Shown one piece after another: positions 15,201 through 30,200 of a stretch of 64,000 nt of DNA (positions within the stretch are counted from its first letter, which is position 1; every line of letters starts with the position of its first letter). Source of the stretch: Paraescarpia echinospica (taxonomy: Eukaryota > Annelida > Polychaeta > Sabellida > Siboglinidae); assembly GCA_020002185.1 (NCBI GenBank), contig CM034533.1, forward strand, positions 73,186,805 through 73,250,804. Reading direction: 5' to 3'. A program made the translations under genes and the position numbers. The notes under the pieces are model-generated. The model was not told the DNA's origin. It made no database searches and worked only from the letters and a program-made list of their open reading frames with translations.

Positions 15201-18200
15201 TACTATCGTTGTCTTACATGCAGGGCAGTTTCTAATCTCACATCTATTTAACAGCGTCGACCACCGCCTCGGTGGACACAACAGGATCGACTGAAGGTTC
15301 GACGTCGGAAGCGACAACAGAAGCAGTCGCAACAAGTACGAGTGAAGAAACTACGCAGACGGCTGAAACAACGAGCGAATGTAAATACCATCCTTTCCTA
15401 ACTGATAAAACAATTAACAATATAATAAAGTGAATGCACACATGGTATAGATACAGTAATCGGATATAATATGTTATATTATAATAGTTAATAAAAAAAA
15501 AAACATTTCTAGAGCATCGCGAATATCTTTGTCCGATGACATGATATGTATATAATTGAACCCGATTTTATTCGAACAATTAATTAGACTGAACTATGTG
15601 ACATTATCGTATCGCAATACAATTATTATAAATGTGCAATAAGTCATAGATTAACGGCAATAACAAAATATTTTATTTTTAAAAAGTAGACCGTACCGAC
15701 CAGTGTAAAATGCTATCGTTGTCTTACATGTAGGGTTGTTTATAATCTCACATCTATTTAACAGCGTCGACCACCGCCTCGGTGGAGACAACTGGATCGA
15801 CTGAAGTTTTGACCTCGGAAGCGACAACAGAAGCAATCGCAACAAGTACGAGTGAAGAAACTACGCAGACAGCTGAAACAACGAGCGATAGTAAATACCA
15901 CTCTTTCCTAACTGACCAAACAATTCACAATATAATAATGTGAATGCACAAATGGTATAGATACAGTAATCAGATATAATATGTTATATTATAATAGTTA
16001 ATAATAAAAATCATTTCTAGAGCATCGCGACGTTCATTGTCCGATTATATATTTTGTATACAATAGGATTAGATTTTATTCGAACAATTGATTAGTCTTA
16101 ACCATGTGACATTATCATATTGCAATACAATTATTATAAATGTGTAATAAGTGATAGAGTAACGACAATAAAAATATTTTATTCTTAAAAAGTAGACCGT
16201 ACTGATGAGTGTAAAATACTATCGTTGTCTTACATGCAGGGCAGTTTCTAATCTCACATCTATTTAACAGCGTCGACCACCGCCTCGGTGGACACAACTG
16301 GATCGACTGAAGTTTTGACCTCGGAAGCGACAACAGAAGCAATCGCAACAAGTACGAGTGAAGAAACTACGCAGACAGCTGAAACAACGAGCGATAGTAA
16401 ATACCACTCTTTCCTAACTGACCAAACAATTCACAATATAATAAAGTGAATGCACACGTGGTGTAAATTAAGTAATCGGATATAATATGTGATATTATAA
16501 TTACTAATAAAAACATTTTTCTAGAGTATCGCGAAGATCTTTGTCCGATCATATAATGTGTAAATAATTGAACTCGATTTTATTCGAACAATTGATTAGA
16601 CTAAACTATGTGACATTATCATATCGCAATACAATTATTATAAACGTGTAATAAGTCATACAATCACGAAAATAAAAGGTTTATTTATCAAAGGTAGACC
16701 GTACTGATCAGTGTAAAATATTATCGTTGTCTTACATGCAGGGCTATTTTTAATCCCACATCTATTTAACAGCGTCGACCACCGTCTCGCTGGACACAAG
16801 TGGATCGACTGAAGGTTCGACCTCGGAAGCGACAACAGAAGCAGTCGCAACAAGTACGAGTGAAGAAACTACGCAGGCAACTGAAACAATGATCGAAGGT
16901 AAATACCACCCTTTTCTAACTGAAAAAACAATTCCCAATATAATAAAGTGAATGCACACATGGTATAGATACAGAAATCAGATATAATATGTAATATTAT
17001 AATAGTTAATAACAAAAAAACATTTCTAGAGCATCGCAAATTTCTTTGTCCGATTATATATTGTGTATACAATTGGACTAGATTTTCTTCGAACAATTGA
17101 TTAGTCTTAACCATGTCACATTATCATATCGCAACACAATTACTATAAATGTGTAATAAGTCATAGAGTAACGACAATAAAAATATTATATTTTTAAAAA
17201 GTAGACCGTACTGATCAGTGTAAAATACTATCGTTGTCTTACATGCAGGGCTGTTTTCAATCTCACATCTATTTAACAGCGTCGACCACCGCCTCGGTGG
17301 ACACAACTGGTTCGACTGAAGATTCGTCCACGGAAGCGAAAACAGAAGTAGTCGCAACAAGTACTAGCGAAGAAACTACGCAGACAGCTGAAACAACGAG
17401 CGAAGGTAAATACCACACTTTCCTAAGTGTCAAAACAATTCACAATATAATAATGTGAATGCACACATGGTATAGATACAGTAATCAGATATAATATGTT
17501 ATATTATAATAGTTAATAATAAAAATCATTTCTAGAGCATCGCGACGTTCATTGTCCGATTATTTATTTTGTATACAATAGGATTAGATTTTATTCGAAC
17601 AATTGATTAGTCTTAACCATGTGACATTATCATATTGCAATACAATTATTATAAGTGTGTAATAAGTGATAGAGTAACGACAATAAAAATATTTTATTCT
17701 TAAAAAGTAGACCGTACTGATGAGTGTAAAATACTATCGTTGTCTTACATGCAGGGCAGTTTCTAATCTCACATCTATTTAACAGCGTCGACCTCCGCCT
17801 CGGTGGACACAACTGGATCGACTGAAGTTTTGACCTCGGAAGCGACAACAGAAGCAATCGCAACAAGTACGAGTGAAGAAACTACGCAGACAGCTGAAAC
17901 AACGAGCGATAGTAAATACCACTCTTTCCTAACTGACCAAACAATTCACAATATAATAAAGTGAATGCACACGTGGTGTAAATTAAGTAATCGGATATAA
18001 TATGTGATATTATAATTACTAATAAAAACATTTTTCTAGAGTATCGCGAAGATATTTGTCCGATCATATAATGTGTAAATAATTGAACTCGATTTTATTC
18101 GAACAATTGATTAGACTAAACTATGTGACATTATCATATCGCAATACAATTATTATAAACGTGTAATAAGTCATACAATCACGAAAATAAAAGGTTTATT

Positions 18201-21200
18201 TATCAAAGGTAGACCGTACTGATCAGTGTAAAATATTATCGTTGTCTTACATGCAGGGCTATTTTTAATCCCACATCTATTTAACAGCGTCGACCACCGT
18301 CTCGTTGGACACAAGTGGATCGACTGAAGGTTCGACCTCGGAAGCGACAACAGAAGCAGTCGCAACAAGTACGAGTGAAGAAACTACGCAGGCAGCTGAA
18401 ACAATGATCGAAGGTAAATACCACCCTTTTCTAACTGAAAAAACAATTCCCAATATAATAAAGTGAATGCACACATGGTATAGATACAGAAATCAGATAT
18501 AATATGTAATATTATAATAGTTAATAACAAAAAAACATTTCTAGAGCATCGCAAATTTCTTTGTCCGATTATATATTGTGTATACAATTGGACTAGATTT
18601 TCTTCGAACAATTGATTAGTCTTAACCATGTCACATTATCATATCGCAACACAATTACTATAAATGTGTAATAAGTCATAGAGTAACGACAATAAAAATA
18701 TTATATTTTTAAAAAGTAGACAGTACTGATCAGTGTAAAATACTATCGTTGTCTTACATGCAGGGCTGTTTTCAATCTCACATCTATTTAACAGCGTCGA
18801 CCACCGCCTCGGTGGACACAACTGGTTCGACTGAAGATTCGTCCACGGAAGCGAAAACAGAAGTAGTCGCAACAAGTACTAGCGAAGAAACTACGCAGAC
18901 AGCTGAAACAACGAGCGAAGGTAAATACCACACTTTCCTAAGTGTCAAAACAATTCACAATATAATAATGTGAATGCACACATGGTATAGATACAGTAAT
19001 CAGATATAATATGTTATATTATAATAGTTAATAATAAAAATCATTTCTAGAGCATCGCGACGTTCATTGTCCGATTATATATTTTGTATACAATAGGATT
19101 AGATTTTATTCGAACAATTGATTAGTCTTAACCATGTGACATTATCATATTGCAATACAATTATTATAAGTGTGTAATAAGTGATAGAGTAACGACAATA
19201 AAAATATTTTATTCTTAAAAAGTAGACCGTACTGATGAGTGTAAAATACTATCGTTGTCTTACATGCAGGGCAGTTTCTAATCTCACATCTATTTAACAG
19301 CGTCGACCACCGCCTCGGTGGACACAACTGGATCGACTGAAGTTTTGACCTCGGAAGCGACAACAGAAGCAATCGCAACAAGTACGAGTGAAGAAACTAC
19401 GCAGACAGCTGAAACAACGAGCGATAGTAAATACCACTCTTTCCTAACTGACCAAACAATTCACAATATAATAAAGTGAATGCACACGTGGTGTAAATTA
19501 AGTAATCGGATATAATATGTGATATTATAATTACTAATAAAAACATTTTTCTAGAGTATCGCGAAGATCTTTGTCCGATCATATAATGTGTAAATAATTG
19601 AACTCGATTTTATTCGAACAATTGATTAGACTAAACTATGTGACATTATCATATCGCAATACAATAATTATAAACGTGTAATAAGTCATACAATCACGAA
19701 AATAAAAGGTTTATTTATCAAAGGTAGACCGTACTGATCAGTGTAAAATATTATCGTTGTCTTACATGCAGGGCTATTTTTAATCCCACATCTATTTAAC
19801 AGCGTCGACCACCGTCTCGTTGGACACAAGTGGATCGACTGAAGGTTCGACCTCGGAAGCGACAACAGAAGCAGTCGCAACAAGTACGAGTGAAGAAACT
19901 ACGCAGGCAGCTGAAACAATGATCGAAGGTAAATACCACCCTTTTCTAACTGAAAAAACAATTCCCAATATAATAAAGTGAATGCACACATGGTATAGAT
20001 ACAGAAATCAGATATAATATGTAATATTATAATAGTTAATAACAAAAAAACATTTCTAGAGCATCGCAAATTTCTTTGTCCGATTATATATTGTGTATAC
20101 AATTGGACTAGATTTTCTTCGAACAATTGATTAGTCTTAACCATGTCACATTATCATATCGCAACACAATTACTATAAATGTGTAATAAGTCATAGAGTA
20201 ACGACAATAAAAATATTATATTTTTAAAAAGTAGACCGTACTGATCAGTGTAAAATGCTATCGTTGTCTTACATGCAGGGTTGTTTATAATCTCACATCT
20301 ATTTAACAGCGTCGACCACCGCCTCGGTGGACACAACTGGATCGACTGAAGTTTTGACCTCGGAAGCGACAACAGAAGCAATCGCAACAAGTACGAGTGA
20401 AGAAACTACGCAGACAGCTGAAACAACGAGCGATAGTAAATACCACTCTTTCCTAACTGACCAAACAATTCACAATATAATAATGTGAATGCACACATGG
20501 TATAGATACAGTAATCAGATATAATATGTTATATTATAATAGTTAATAATAAAAATAATTTCTAGAGCATCGCGACGTTCATTGTCCGATTATATATTTT
20601 GTATACAATAGGATTAGATTTTATTCGAACAATTGATTAGTCTTAACCATGTGACATGATCATATTGCAATACAATTATTATAAATGTGTAATAAGTGAT
20701 AGAGTAACGACAATAAAAATATTTTATTCTTAAAAAGTAGACCGTACTGATGAGTGTAAAATACTATCGTTGTCTTACATGCAGGGCAGTTTCTAATCTC
20801 ACATCTATTTAACAGCGTCGACCACCGCCTCGGTGGACACAACAGGATCGACTGAAGGTTCGACGTCGGAAGCGACAACAGAAGCAGTCGCAACAAGTAC
20901 GAGTGAAGAAACTACGCAGACGGCTGAAACAACGAGCGAATGTAAATACCATCCTTTCCTAACTGATAAAACAATTAACAATATAATAAAGTGAATGCAC
21001 ACATGGTATAGATACAGTAATCGGATATAATATGTTATATTATAATAGTTAATAAAAAAAAAACATTTCTAGAGCATCGCGAATATCTTTGTCCGATGAC
21101 ATGATATGTATATAATTGAACCCGATTTTATTCGAACAATTAATTAGACTGAACTATGTGACATTATCGTATCGCAATACAATTATTATAAATGTGCAAT

Positions 21201-24200
21201 AAGTCATAGATTAACGGCAATAACAAAATATTTTATTTTTAAAAAGTAGACCGTACTGACCAGTGTAAAATGCTATCGTTGTCTTACATGCAGGGTTGTT
21301 TATAATCTCACATCTATTTAACAGCGTCGACCACCGCCTCGGTGGACACAACTGGATCGACTGAAGTTTTGACCTCGGAAGCGACAACAGAAGCAATCGC
21401 AACAAGTACGAGTGAAGAAACTACGCAGACAGCTGAAACAACGAGCGATAGTAAATACCACTCTTTCCTAACTGACCAAACAATTCACAATATAATAAAG
21501 TGAATGCACACGTGGTATAAATTAAGTAATCGGATATAATATGTGATATTATAATTACTAATAAAAACATTTTTCTAGAGTATCGCGAAGATCTTTGTCC
21601 GATCATATAATGTGTAAATAATTGAACTCGATTTTATTCGAACAATTGATTAGACTAAACTATGTGACATTATCATATCGCAATACAATTATTATAAACG
21701 TGTAATAAGTCATACAATCACGAAAATAAAAGGTTTATTTATCAAAGGTAGACCGTACTGATCAGTGTAAAAAAATACTATCGTTGTCTTACATGCAGGG
21801 CTGTTTTCAATCTCACATCTATTTAACAGCGTCGACCACCGCCTCGGTGGACACAACTGGTTCGACTGAAGATTCGTCCACGGAAGCGAAAACAGAAGTA
21901 GTCGCAACAAGTACTAGCGAAGAAACTACGCAGACAGCTGAAACAACGAGCGAAGGTAAATACCACACTTTCCTAAGTGTCAAAACAATTCACAATATAA
22001 TAATGTGAATGCACACATGGTATAGATACAGTAATCAGATATAATATGTTATATTATAATAGTTAATAATAAAAATCATTTCTAGAGCATCGCGACGTTC
22101 ATTGTCCGATTATATATTTTGTATACAATAGGATTAGATTTTATTCGAACAATTGATTAGTCTTAACCATGTGACATTATCATATTGCAATACAATTATT
22201 ATAAGTGTGTAATAAGTGATAGAGTAACGACAATAAAAATATTTTATTCTTAAAAAGTAGACCGTACTGATGAGTGTAAAATACTATCGTTGTCTTACAT
22301 GCAGGGCAGTTTCTAATCTCACATCTATTTAACAGCGTCGACCACCGCCTCGGTGGACACAACTGGATCGACTGAAGTTTTGACCTCGGAAGCGACAACA
22401 GAAGCAATCGCAACAAGTACGAGTGAAGAAACTACGCAGACAGCTGAAACAACGAGCGATAGTAAATACCACTCTTTCCTAACTGACCAAACAATTCACA
22501 ATATAATAAAGTGAATGCACACGTGGTGTAAATTAAGTAATCGGATATAATATGTGATATTATAATTACTAATAAAAACATTTTTCTAGAGTATCGCGAA
22601 GATCTTTGTCCGATCATATAATGTGTAAATAATTGAACTCGATTTTATTCGAACAATTGATTAGACTAAACTATGTGACATTATCATATCGCAATACAAT
22701 TATTATAAACGTGTAATAAGTCATACAATCACGAAAATAAAAGGTTTATTTATCAAAGGTAGACCGTACTGATCAGTGTAAAATATTATCGTTGTCTTAC
22801 ATGCAGGGCTATTTTTAATCCCACATCTATTTAACAGCGTCGACCACCGTCTCGTTGGACACAAGTGGATCGACTGAAGGTTCGACCTCGGAAGCGACAA
22901 CAGAAGCAGTCGCAACAAGTACGAGTGAAGAAACTACGCAGGCAGCTGAAACAATGATCGAAGGTAAATACCACCCTTTTCTAACTGAAAAAACAATTCC
23001 CAATATAATAAAGTGAATGCACACATGGTATAGATACAGAAATCAGATATAATATGTAATATTATAATAGTTAATAACAAAAAAACATTTCTAGAGCATC
23101 GCAAATTTCTTTGTCCGATTATATATTGTGTATACAATTGGACTAGATTTTCTTCGAACAATTGATTAGTCTTAACCATGTCACATTATCATATCGCAAC
23201 ACAATTACTATAAATGTGTAATAAGTCATAGAGTAACGACAATAAAAATATTATATTTTTAAAAAGTAGGCCGTACTGATCAGTGTAAAATACTATCGTT
23301 GTCTTACATGCAGGGCTGTTTTCAATCTCACATCTATTTAACAGCGTCGACCACCGCCTCGGTGGACACAACTGGTTCGACTGAAGATTCGTCCACGGAA
23401 GCGAAAACAGAAGTAGTCGCAACAAGTACTAGCGAAGAAACTACGCAGACAGCTGAAACAACGAGCGAAGGTAAATACCACACTTTCCTAAGTGTCAAAA
23501 CAATTCACAATATAATAATGTGAATGCACATATGGTATAGATACAGTAATCAGATATAATATGTTATATTATAATAGTTAATAATAAAAATCATTTCTAG
23601 AGCATCGCGACGTTCATTGTCCGATTATATATTTTGTATACAATAGGATTAGATTTTATTCGAACAATTGATTAGTCTTAACCATGTGACATGATCATAT
23701 TGCAATACAATTATTATAAATGTGTAATAAGTGATAGAGTAACGACAATAAAAATATTTTATTCTTAAAAAGTAGACCGTACTGATGAGTGTAAAATACT
23801 ATCGTTGTCTTACATGCAGGGCAGTTTCTAATCTCACATCTATTTAACAGCGTCGACCACCGCCTCGGTGGACACAACAGGATCGACTGAAGGTTCGACG
23901 TCGGAAGCGACAACAGAAGCAGTCGCAACAAGTACGAGTGAAGAAACTACGCAGACGGCTGAAACAACGAGCGAATGTAAATACCATCCTTTCCTAACTG
24001 ATAAAACAATTAACAATATAATAAAGTGAATGCACACATGGTATAGATACAGTAATCGGATATAATCTGTTATATTATAATAGTTAATAAAAAAAAAACA
24101 TTTCTAGAGCATCGCGAATATCTTTGTCCGATGACATGATATGTATATAATTGAACCCGATTTTATTCGAACAATTAATTAGACTGAACTATGTGACATT

Positions 24201-27200
24201 ATCGTATCGCAATACAATTATTATAAATGTGCAATAAGTCATAGATTAACGGCAATAACAAAATATTTTATTTTTAAAAAGTAGACCGTACTGACCACTG
24301 TAAAATGCTATCGTTGTCTTACATGCAGGGCTGTTTCTAATCTCACATCTATTTAACAGCGTCGGCCACCGCCTCGGTGGACACAACAGGATCGACTGAA
24401 GGTTCGACCTCTGAAGCGACAACAGAAGCAGTCGCAACAAGTACGAGTGAAGAAACTACGCAGACACCTGAAACAACGAGCGAAGGTAAATACCATCCTT
24501 TCCTAACTGATCAAACAATTCAAAATATAATAAAGTGAATGCACACATGGTATAGTTACAGTAATCGGATATAATATGTTATATTATAATAGTTAATAAA
24601 AAAAAACATTTCTAGAGTATCGCGAAAATCTTTGTCCGATGACATGATGTGAAAATAATTGAACTCGATTTTATTCGAACAATTAATTAGACTGAACTAT
24701 GTGACATTATCGTATCGCAATACAATTATTATAAATGTGCAATAAGTCATAGATTAACGGCAATAACAAAATATTTTATTTTTAAAAAGTAGACCGTACT
24801 GACCAGTGTAAAATGCTATTGTTGTCTTACATGCAGGGTTGTTTATAATCTCACATCTATTTAACAGCGTCGACCACCGCCTCGGTGGACACAACTGGAT
24901 CGACTGAAGTTTTGACCTCGGAAGCGACAACAGAAGCAATCGCAACAAGTACGAGTGAAGAAACTACGCAGACAGCTGAAACAACGAGCGATAGTAAATA
25001 CCACTCTTTCCTAACTGACCAAACAATTCACAATATAATAATGTGAATGCACACATGGTATAGATACAGTAATCAGATATAATATGTTATATTATAATAG
25101 TTAATAATAAAAATCATTTCTAGAGCATCGCGACGTTCATTGTCCGATTATATATTTTGTATACAATAGGATTAGATTTTATTCGAACAGTTGATTAGTC
25201 TTAACCATGTGACATTATCATATTGCAATACAATTATTATAAATGTGTAATAAGTGATAGAGTAACGACAATAAAAATATTTTATTCTTAAAAAGTAGAC
25301 CGTACTGATGAGTGTAAAATACTATCGTTGTCTTACATGCAGGGCAGTTTCTAATCTCACATCTATTTAACAGCGTCGACCACCGCCTCGGTGGACACAA
25401 CTGGATCGACTGAAGTTTTGACCTCGGAAGCGACAACAGAAGCAATCGCAACAAGTACGAGTGAAGAAACTACGCAGACAGCTGAAACAACGAGCGATAG
25501 TAAATACCACTCTTTCCTAACTGACCAAACAATTCACAATATAATAAAGTGAATGCACACGTGGTATAAATTAAGTAATCGGATATAATATGTGATATTA
25601 TAATTACTAATAAAAACATTTTTCTAGAGTATCGCGAAGATCTTTGTCCGATCATATAATGTGTAAATAATTGAACTCGATTTTATTCGAACAATTGATT
25701 AGACTAAACTATGTGACATTATCATATCGCAATACAATTATTATAAACGTGTAATAAGTCATACAATCACGAAAATAAAAGGTTTATTTATCAAAGGTAG
25801 ACCGTACTGATCAGTGTAAAATATTATCGTTGTCTTACATGCAGGGCTATTTTTAATCCCACATCTATTTAACAGCGTCGACCACCGTCTCGTTGGACAC
25901 AAGTGGATCGACTGAAGGTTCGACCTCGGAAGCGACAACAGAAGCAGTCGCAACAAGTACGAGTGAAGAAACTACGCAGGCAGCTGAAACAATGATCGAA
26001 GGTAAATACCACCCTTTTCTAACTGAAAAAACAATTCCCAATATAATAAAGTGAATGCACACATGGTATAGATACAGAAATCAGATATAATATGTAATAT
26101 TATAATAGTTAATAACAAAAAAACATTTCTAGAGCATCGCAAATTTCTTTGTCCGATTATATATTGTGTATACAATTGGACTAGATTTTCTTCGAACAAT
26201 TGATTAGTCTTAACCATGTCACATTATCATATCGCAACACAATTACTATAAATGTGTAATAAGTCATAGAGTAACGACAATAAAAATATTATATTTTTAA
26301 AAAGTAGACAGTACTGATCAGTGTAAAATACTATCGTTGTCTTACATGCAGGGCTGTTTTCAATCTCACATCTATTTAACAGCGTCGACCACCGCCTCGG
26401 TGGACACAACTGGTTCGACTGAAGATTCGTCCACGGAAGCGAAAACAGAAGTAGTCGCAACAAGTACTAGCGAAGAAACTACGCAGACAGCTGAAACAAC
26501 GAGCGAAGGTAAATACCACACTTTCCTAAGTGTCAAAACAATTCACAATATAATAATGTGAATGCACACATGGTATAGATACAGTAATCAGATATAATAT
26601 GTTATATTATAATAGTTAATAATAAAAATCATTTCTAGAGCATCGCGACGTTCATTGTCCGATTATATATTTTGTATACAATAGGATTAGATTTTATTCG
26701 AACAATTGATTAGTCTTAACCATGTGACATTATCATATTGCAATACAATTATTATAAATGTGTAATAAGTGATAGAGTAACGACAATAAAAATATTGTAT
26801 TCTTAAAAAGTAGACCGTACTGATGAGTGTAAAATACTATCGTTGTCTTACATGCAGGGCAGTTTCTAATCTCACATCTATTTAACAGCGACGACCACCG
26901 CCTCGGTGGACACAACTGGATCGACTGAAGTTTTGACCTCGGAAGCGACAACAGAAGCAATCGCAACAAGTACGAGTGAAGAAACTACGCAGACAGCTGA
27001 AACAACGAGCGATAGTAAATACCACTCTTTCCTAACTGACCAAACAATTCACAATATAATAAAGTGAATGCACACGTGGTATAAATTAAGTAATCGGATA
27101 TAATATGTGATATTATAATTACTAATAAAAACATTTTTCTAGAGTATCGCGAAGATCTTTGTCCGATCATATAATGTGTAAATAATTGAACTCGATTTTA

Positions 27201-30200
27201 TTCGAACAATTGATTAGACTAAACTATGTGACATTATCATATCGCAATACAATTATTATAAACGTGTAATAAGTCATACAATCACGAAAATAAAAGGTTT
27301 ATTTATCAAAGGTAGACCGTACTGATCAGTGTAAAATATTATCGTTGTCTTACATGCAGGGCTATTTTTAATCCCACATCTATTTAACAGCGTCGACCAC
27401 CGTCTCGTTGGACACAAGTGGATCGACTGAAGGTTCGACCTCGGAAGCGACAACAGAAGCAGTCGCAACAAGTACGAGTGAAGAAACTACGCAGGCAGCT
27501 GAAACAATGATCGAAGGTAAATACCACCCTTTTCTAACTGAAAAAACAATTCCCAATATAATAAAGTGAATGCACACATGGTATAGATACAGAAATCAGA
27601 TATAATATGTAATATTATAATAGTTAATAACAAAAAAACATTTCTAGAGCATCGCAAATTTCTTTGTCCGATTATATATTGTGTATACAATTGGACTAGA
27701 TTTTCTTCGAACAATTGATTAGTCTTAACCATGTCACATTATCATATCGCAACACAATTACTATAAATGTGTAATAAGTCATAGAGTAACGACAATAAAA
27801 ATATTATATTTTTAAAAAGTAGATCAGTGTAAAATACTATCGTTGTCTTACATGCAGGGCTGTTTTCAATCTCACATCTATTTAACAGCGTCGACCACCG
27901 CCTCGGTGGACACAACTGGATCGACTGAAGTTTTGACCTCGGAAGCGACAACAGAAGCAGTCGCAACAAGTAAGAGCGAAGAAACTACGCAGACAGCTGA
28001 AACAACGAGCGAAGGTAAATACCACCCTTTCCTAACTGACAAAACAATTCACAATATAATAAAGTGAATGCACACATGGTATAGATAGAGAAATCAGATA
28101 TAATATGTTATATTATAATAGTTAATAAAAAAAAACATTTCTAGAGCATCGCGAATTTCTTTGTCCGATTATATATTTTGTATACAATTGGATGATATTT
28201 TATTCGAACAGTTGATTAGTCTTAACCATGTGACATTATCTGATTGCAATACAATTTTTATAAATGTGTAATAAGTCATAGAGTAACGACAATAAAAATA
28301 TTTTATTTTTAAAAAGTAGACCGTACTGATGAGTGTAAAATACTATCGTTGTCTTACATGCAGGGCTGTTTCTAATCTCACATCTATTTAACAGCGTCGG
28401 CCACCGCCTCGGTGGACACAACAGGATCGACTGAAGGTTCGACCTCTGAAGCGACAACAGAAGCAGTCGCAACAAGTACGAGTGAAGAAACTACGCAGAC
28501 ACCTGAAACAACGAGCGAAGGTAAATACCATCCTTTCCTAACTGATAAAACAATTCAAAATATAATAAAGTGAATGCACACATGGTATAGTTACAGTAAT
28601 CGGATATAATATGTTATATTATAAAAGTTAATAAAAAAAAACATTTCTAGAGTATCACGAAAATCTTTGTCCGATGACATGATGTGAAAATAATTGAACT
28701 CGATTTTATTCGAACAATTAATTAGACTGAACTATGTGACATTATCGTATCGCAATACAATTATTATAAATGTGCAATAAGTCATAGATTAACGGCAATA
28801 ACAAAATATTTTATTTTTTAAAAGTAGACCGTACTGACCAGTGTAAAATGCTATCGTTGTCTTACATGCAGGGTTGTTTATAATCTCACATCTATTTAAC
28901 AGCGTCGACCACCGCCTCGGTGGACACAACTGGATCGACTGAAGTTTTGACCTCGGAAGCGACAACAGAAGCAATCGCAACAAGTACGAGTGAAGAAACT
29001 ACGCAGACAGCTGAAACAACGAGCGATAGTAAATACCACTCTTTCCTAACTGACCAAACAATTCACAATATAATAATGTGAATGCACACATGGTATAGAT
29101 ACAGTAATCAGATATAATATGTTATATTATAATAGTTAATAATAAAAATCATTTCTAGAGCATCGCGACGTTCATTGTCCGATTATATATTTTGTATACA
29201 ATAGGATTAGATTTTATTCGAACAGTTGATTAGTCTTAACCATGTGACATTATCATATTGCAATACAATTATTATAAATGTGTAATAAGTGATAGAGTAA
29301 CGACAATAAAAATATTTTATTCTTAAAAAGTAGACCGTACTGATGAGTGTAAAATACTATCGTTGTCTTACATGCAGGGCAGTTTCTAATCTCACATCTA
29401 TTTAACAGCGTCGACCACCGCCTCGGTGGACACAACTGGATCGACTGAAGTTTTGACCTCGGAAGCGACAACAGAAGCAATCGCAACAAGTACGAGTGAA
29501 GAAACTACGCAGACAGCTGAAACAACGAGCGATAGTAAATACCACTCTTTCCTAACTGACCAAACAATTCACAATATAATAAAGTGAATGCACACGTGGT
29601 ATAAATTAAGTAATCGGATATAATATGTGATATTATAATTACTAATAAAAACATTTTTCTAGAGTATCGCGAAGATCTTTGTCCGATCATATAATGTGTA
29701 AATAATTGAACTCGATTTTATTCGAACAATTGATTAGACTAAACTATGTGACATTATCATATCGCAATACAATTATTATAAACGTGTAATAAGTCATAGT
29801 CACGAAAATAAAAGGTTTATTTATCAAAGGTAGACCGTACTGATCAGTGTAAAATACTATCGTTGTCTTACATGCAGGGCTGTTTTCAATCTCACATCTA
29901 TTTAACAGCGTCGACCACCGCCTCGGTGGACACAACTGGTTCGACTGAAGATTCGTCCACGGAAGCGAAAACAGAAGTAGTCGCAACAAGTACTAGCGAA
30001 GAAACTACGCAGACAGCTGAAACAACGAGCGAAGGTAAATACCACACTTTCCTAAGTGTCAAAACAATTCACAATATAATAATGTGAATGCACATATGGT
30101 ATAGATACAGTAATCAGATATAATATGTTATATTATAATAGTTAATAATAAAAATCATTTCTAGAGCATCGCGACGTTCATTGTCCGATTATATATTTTG

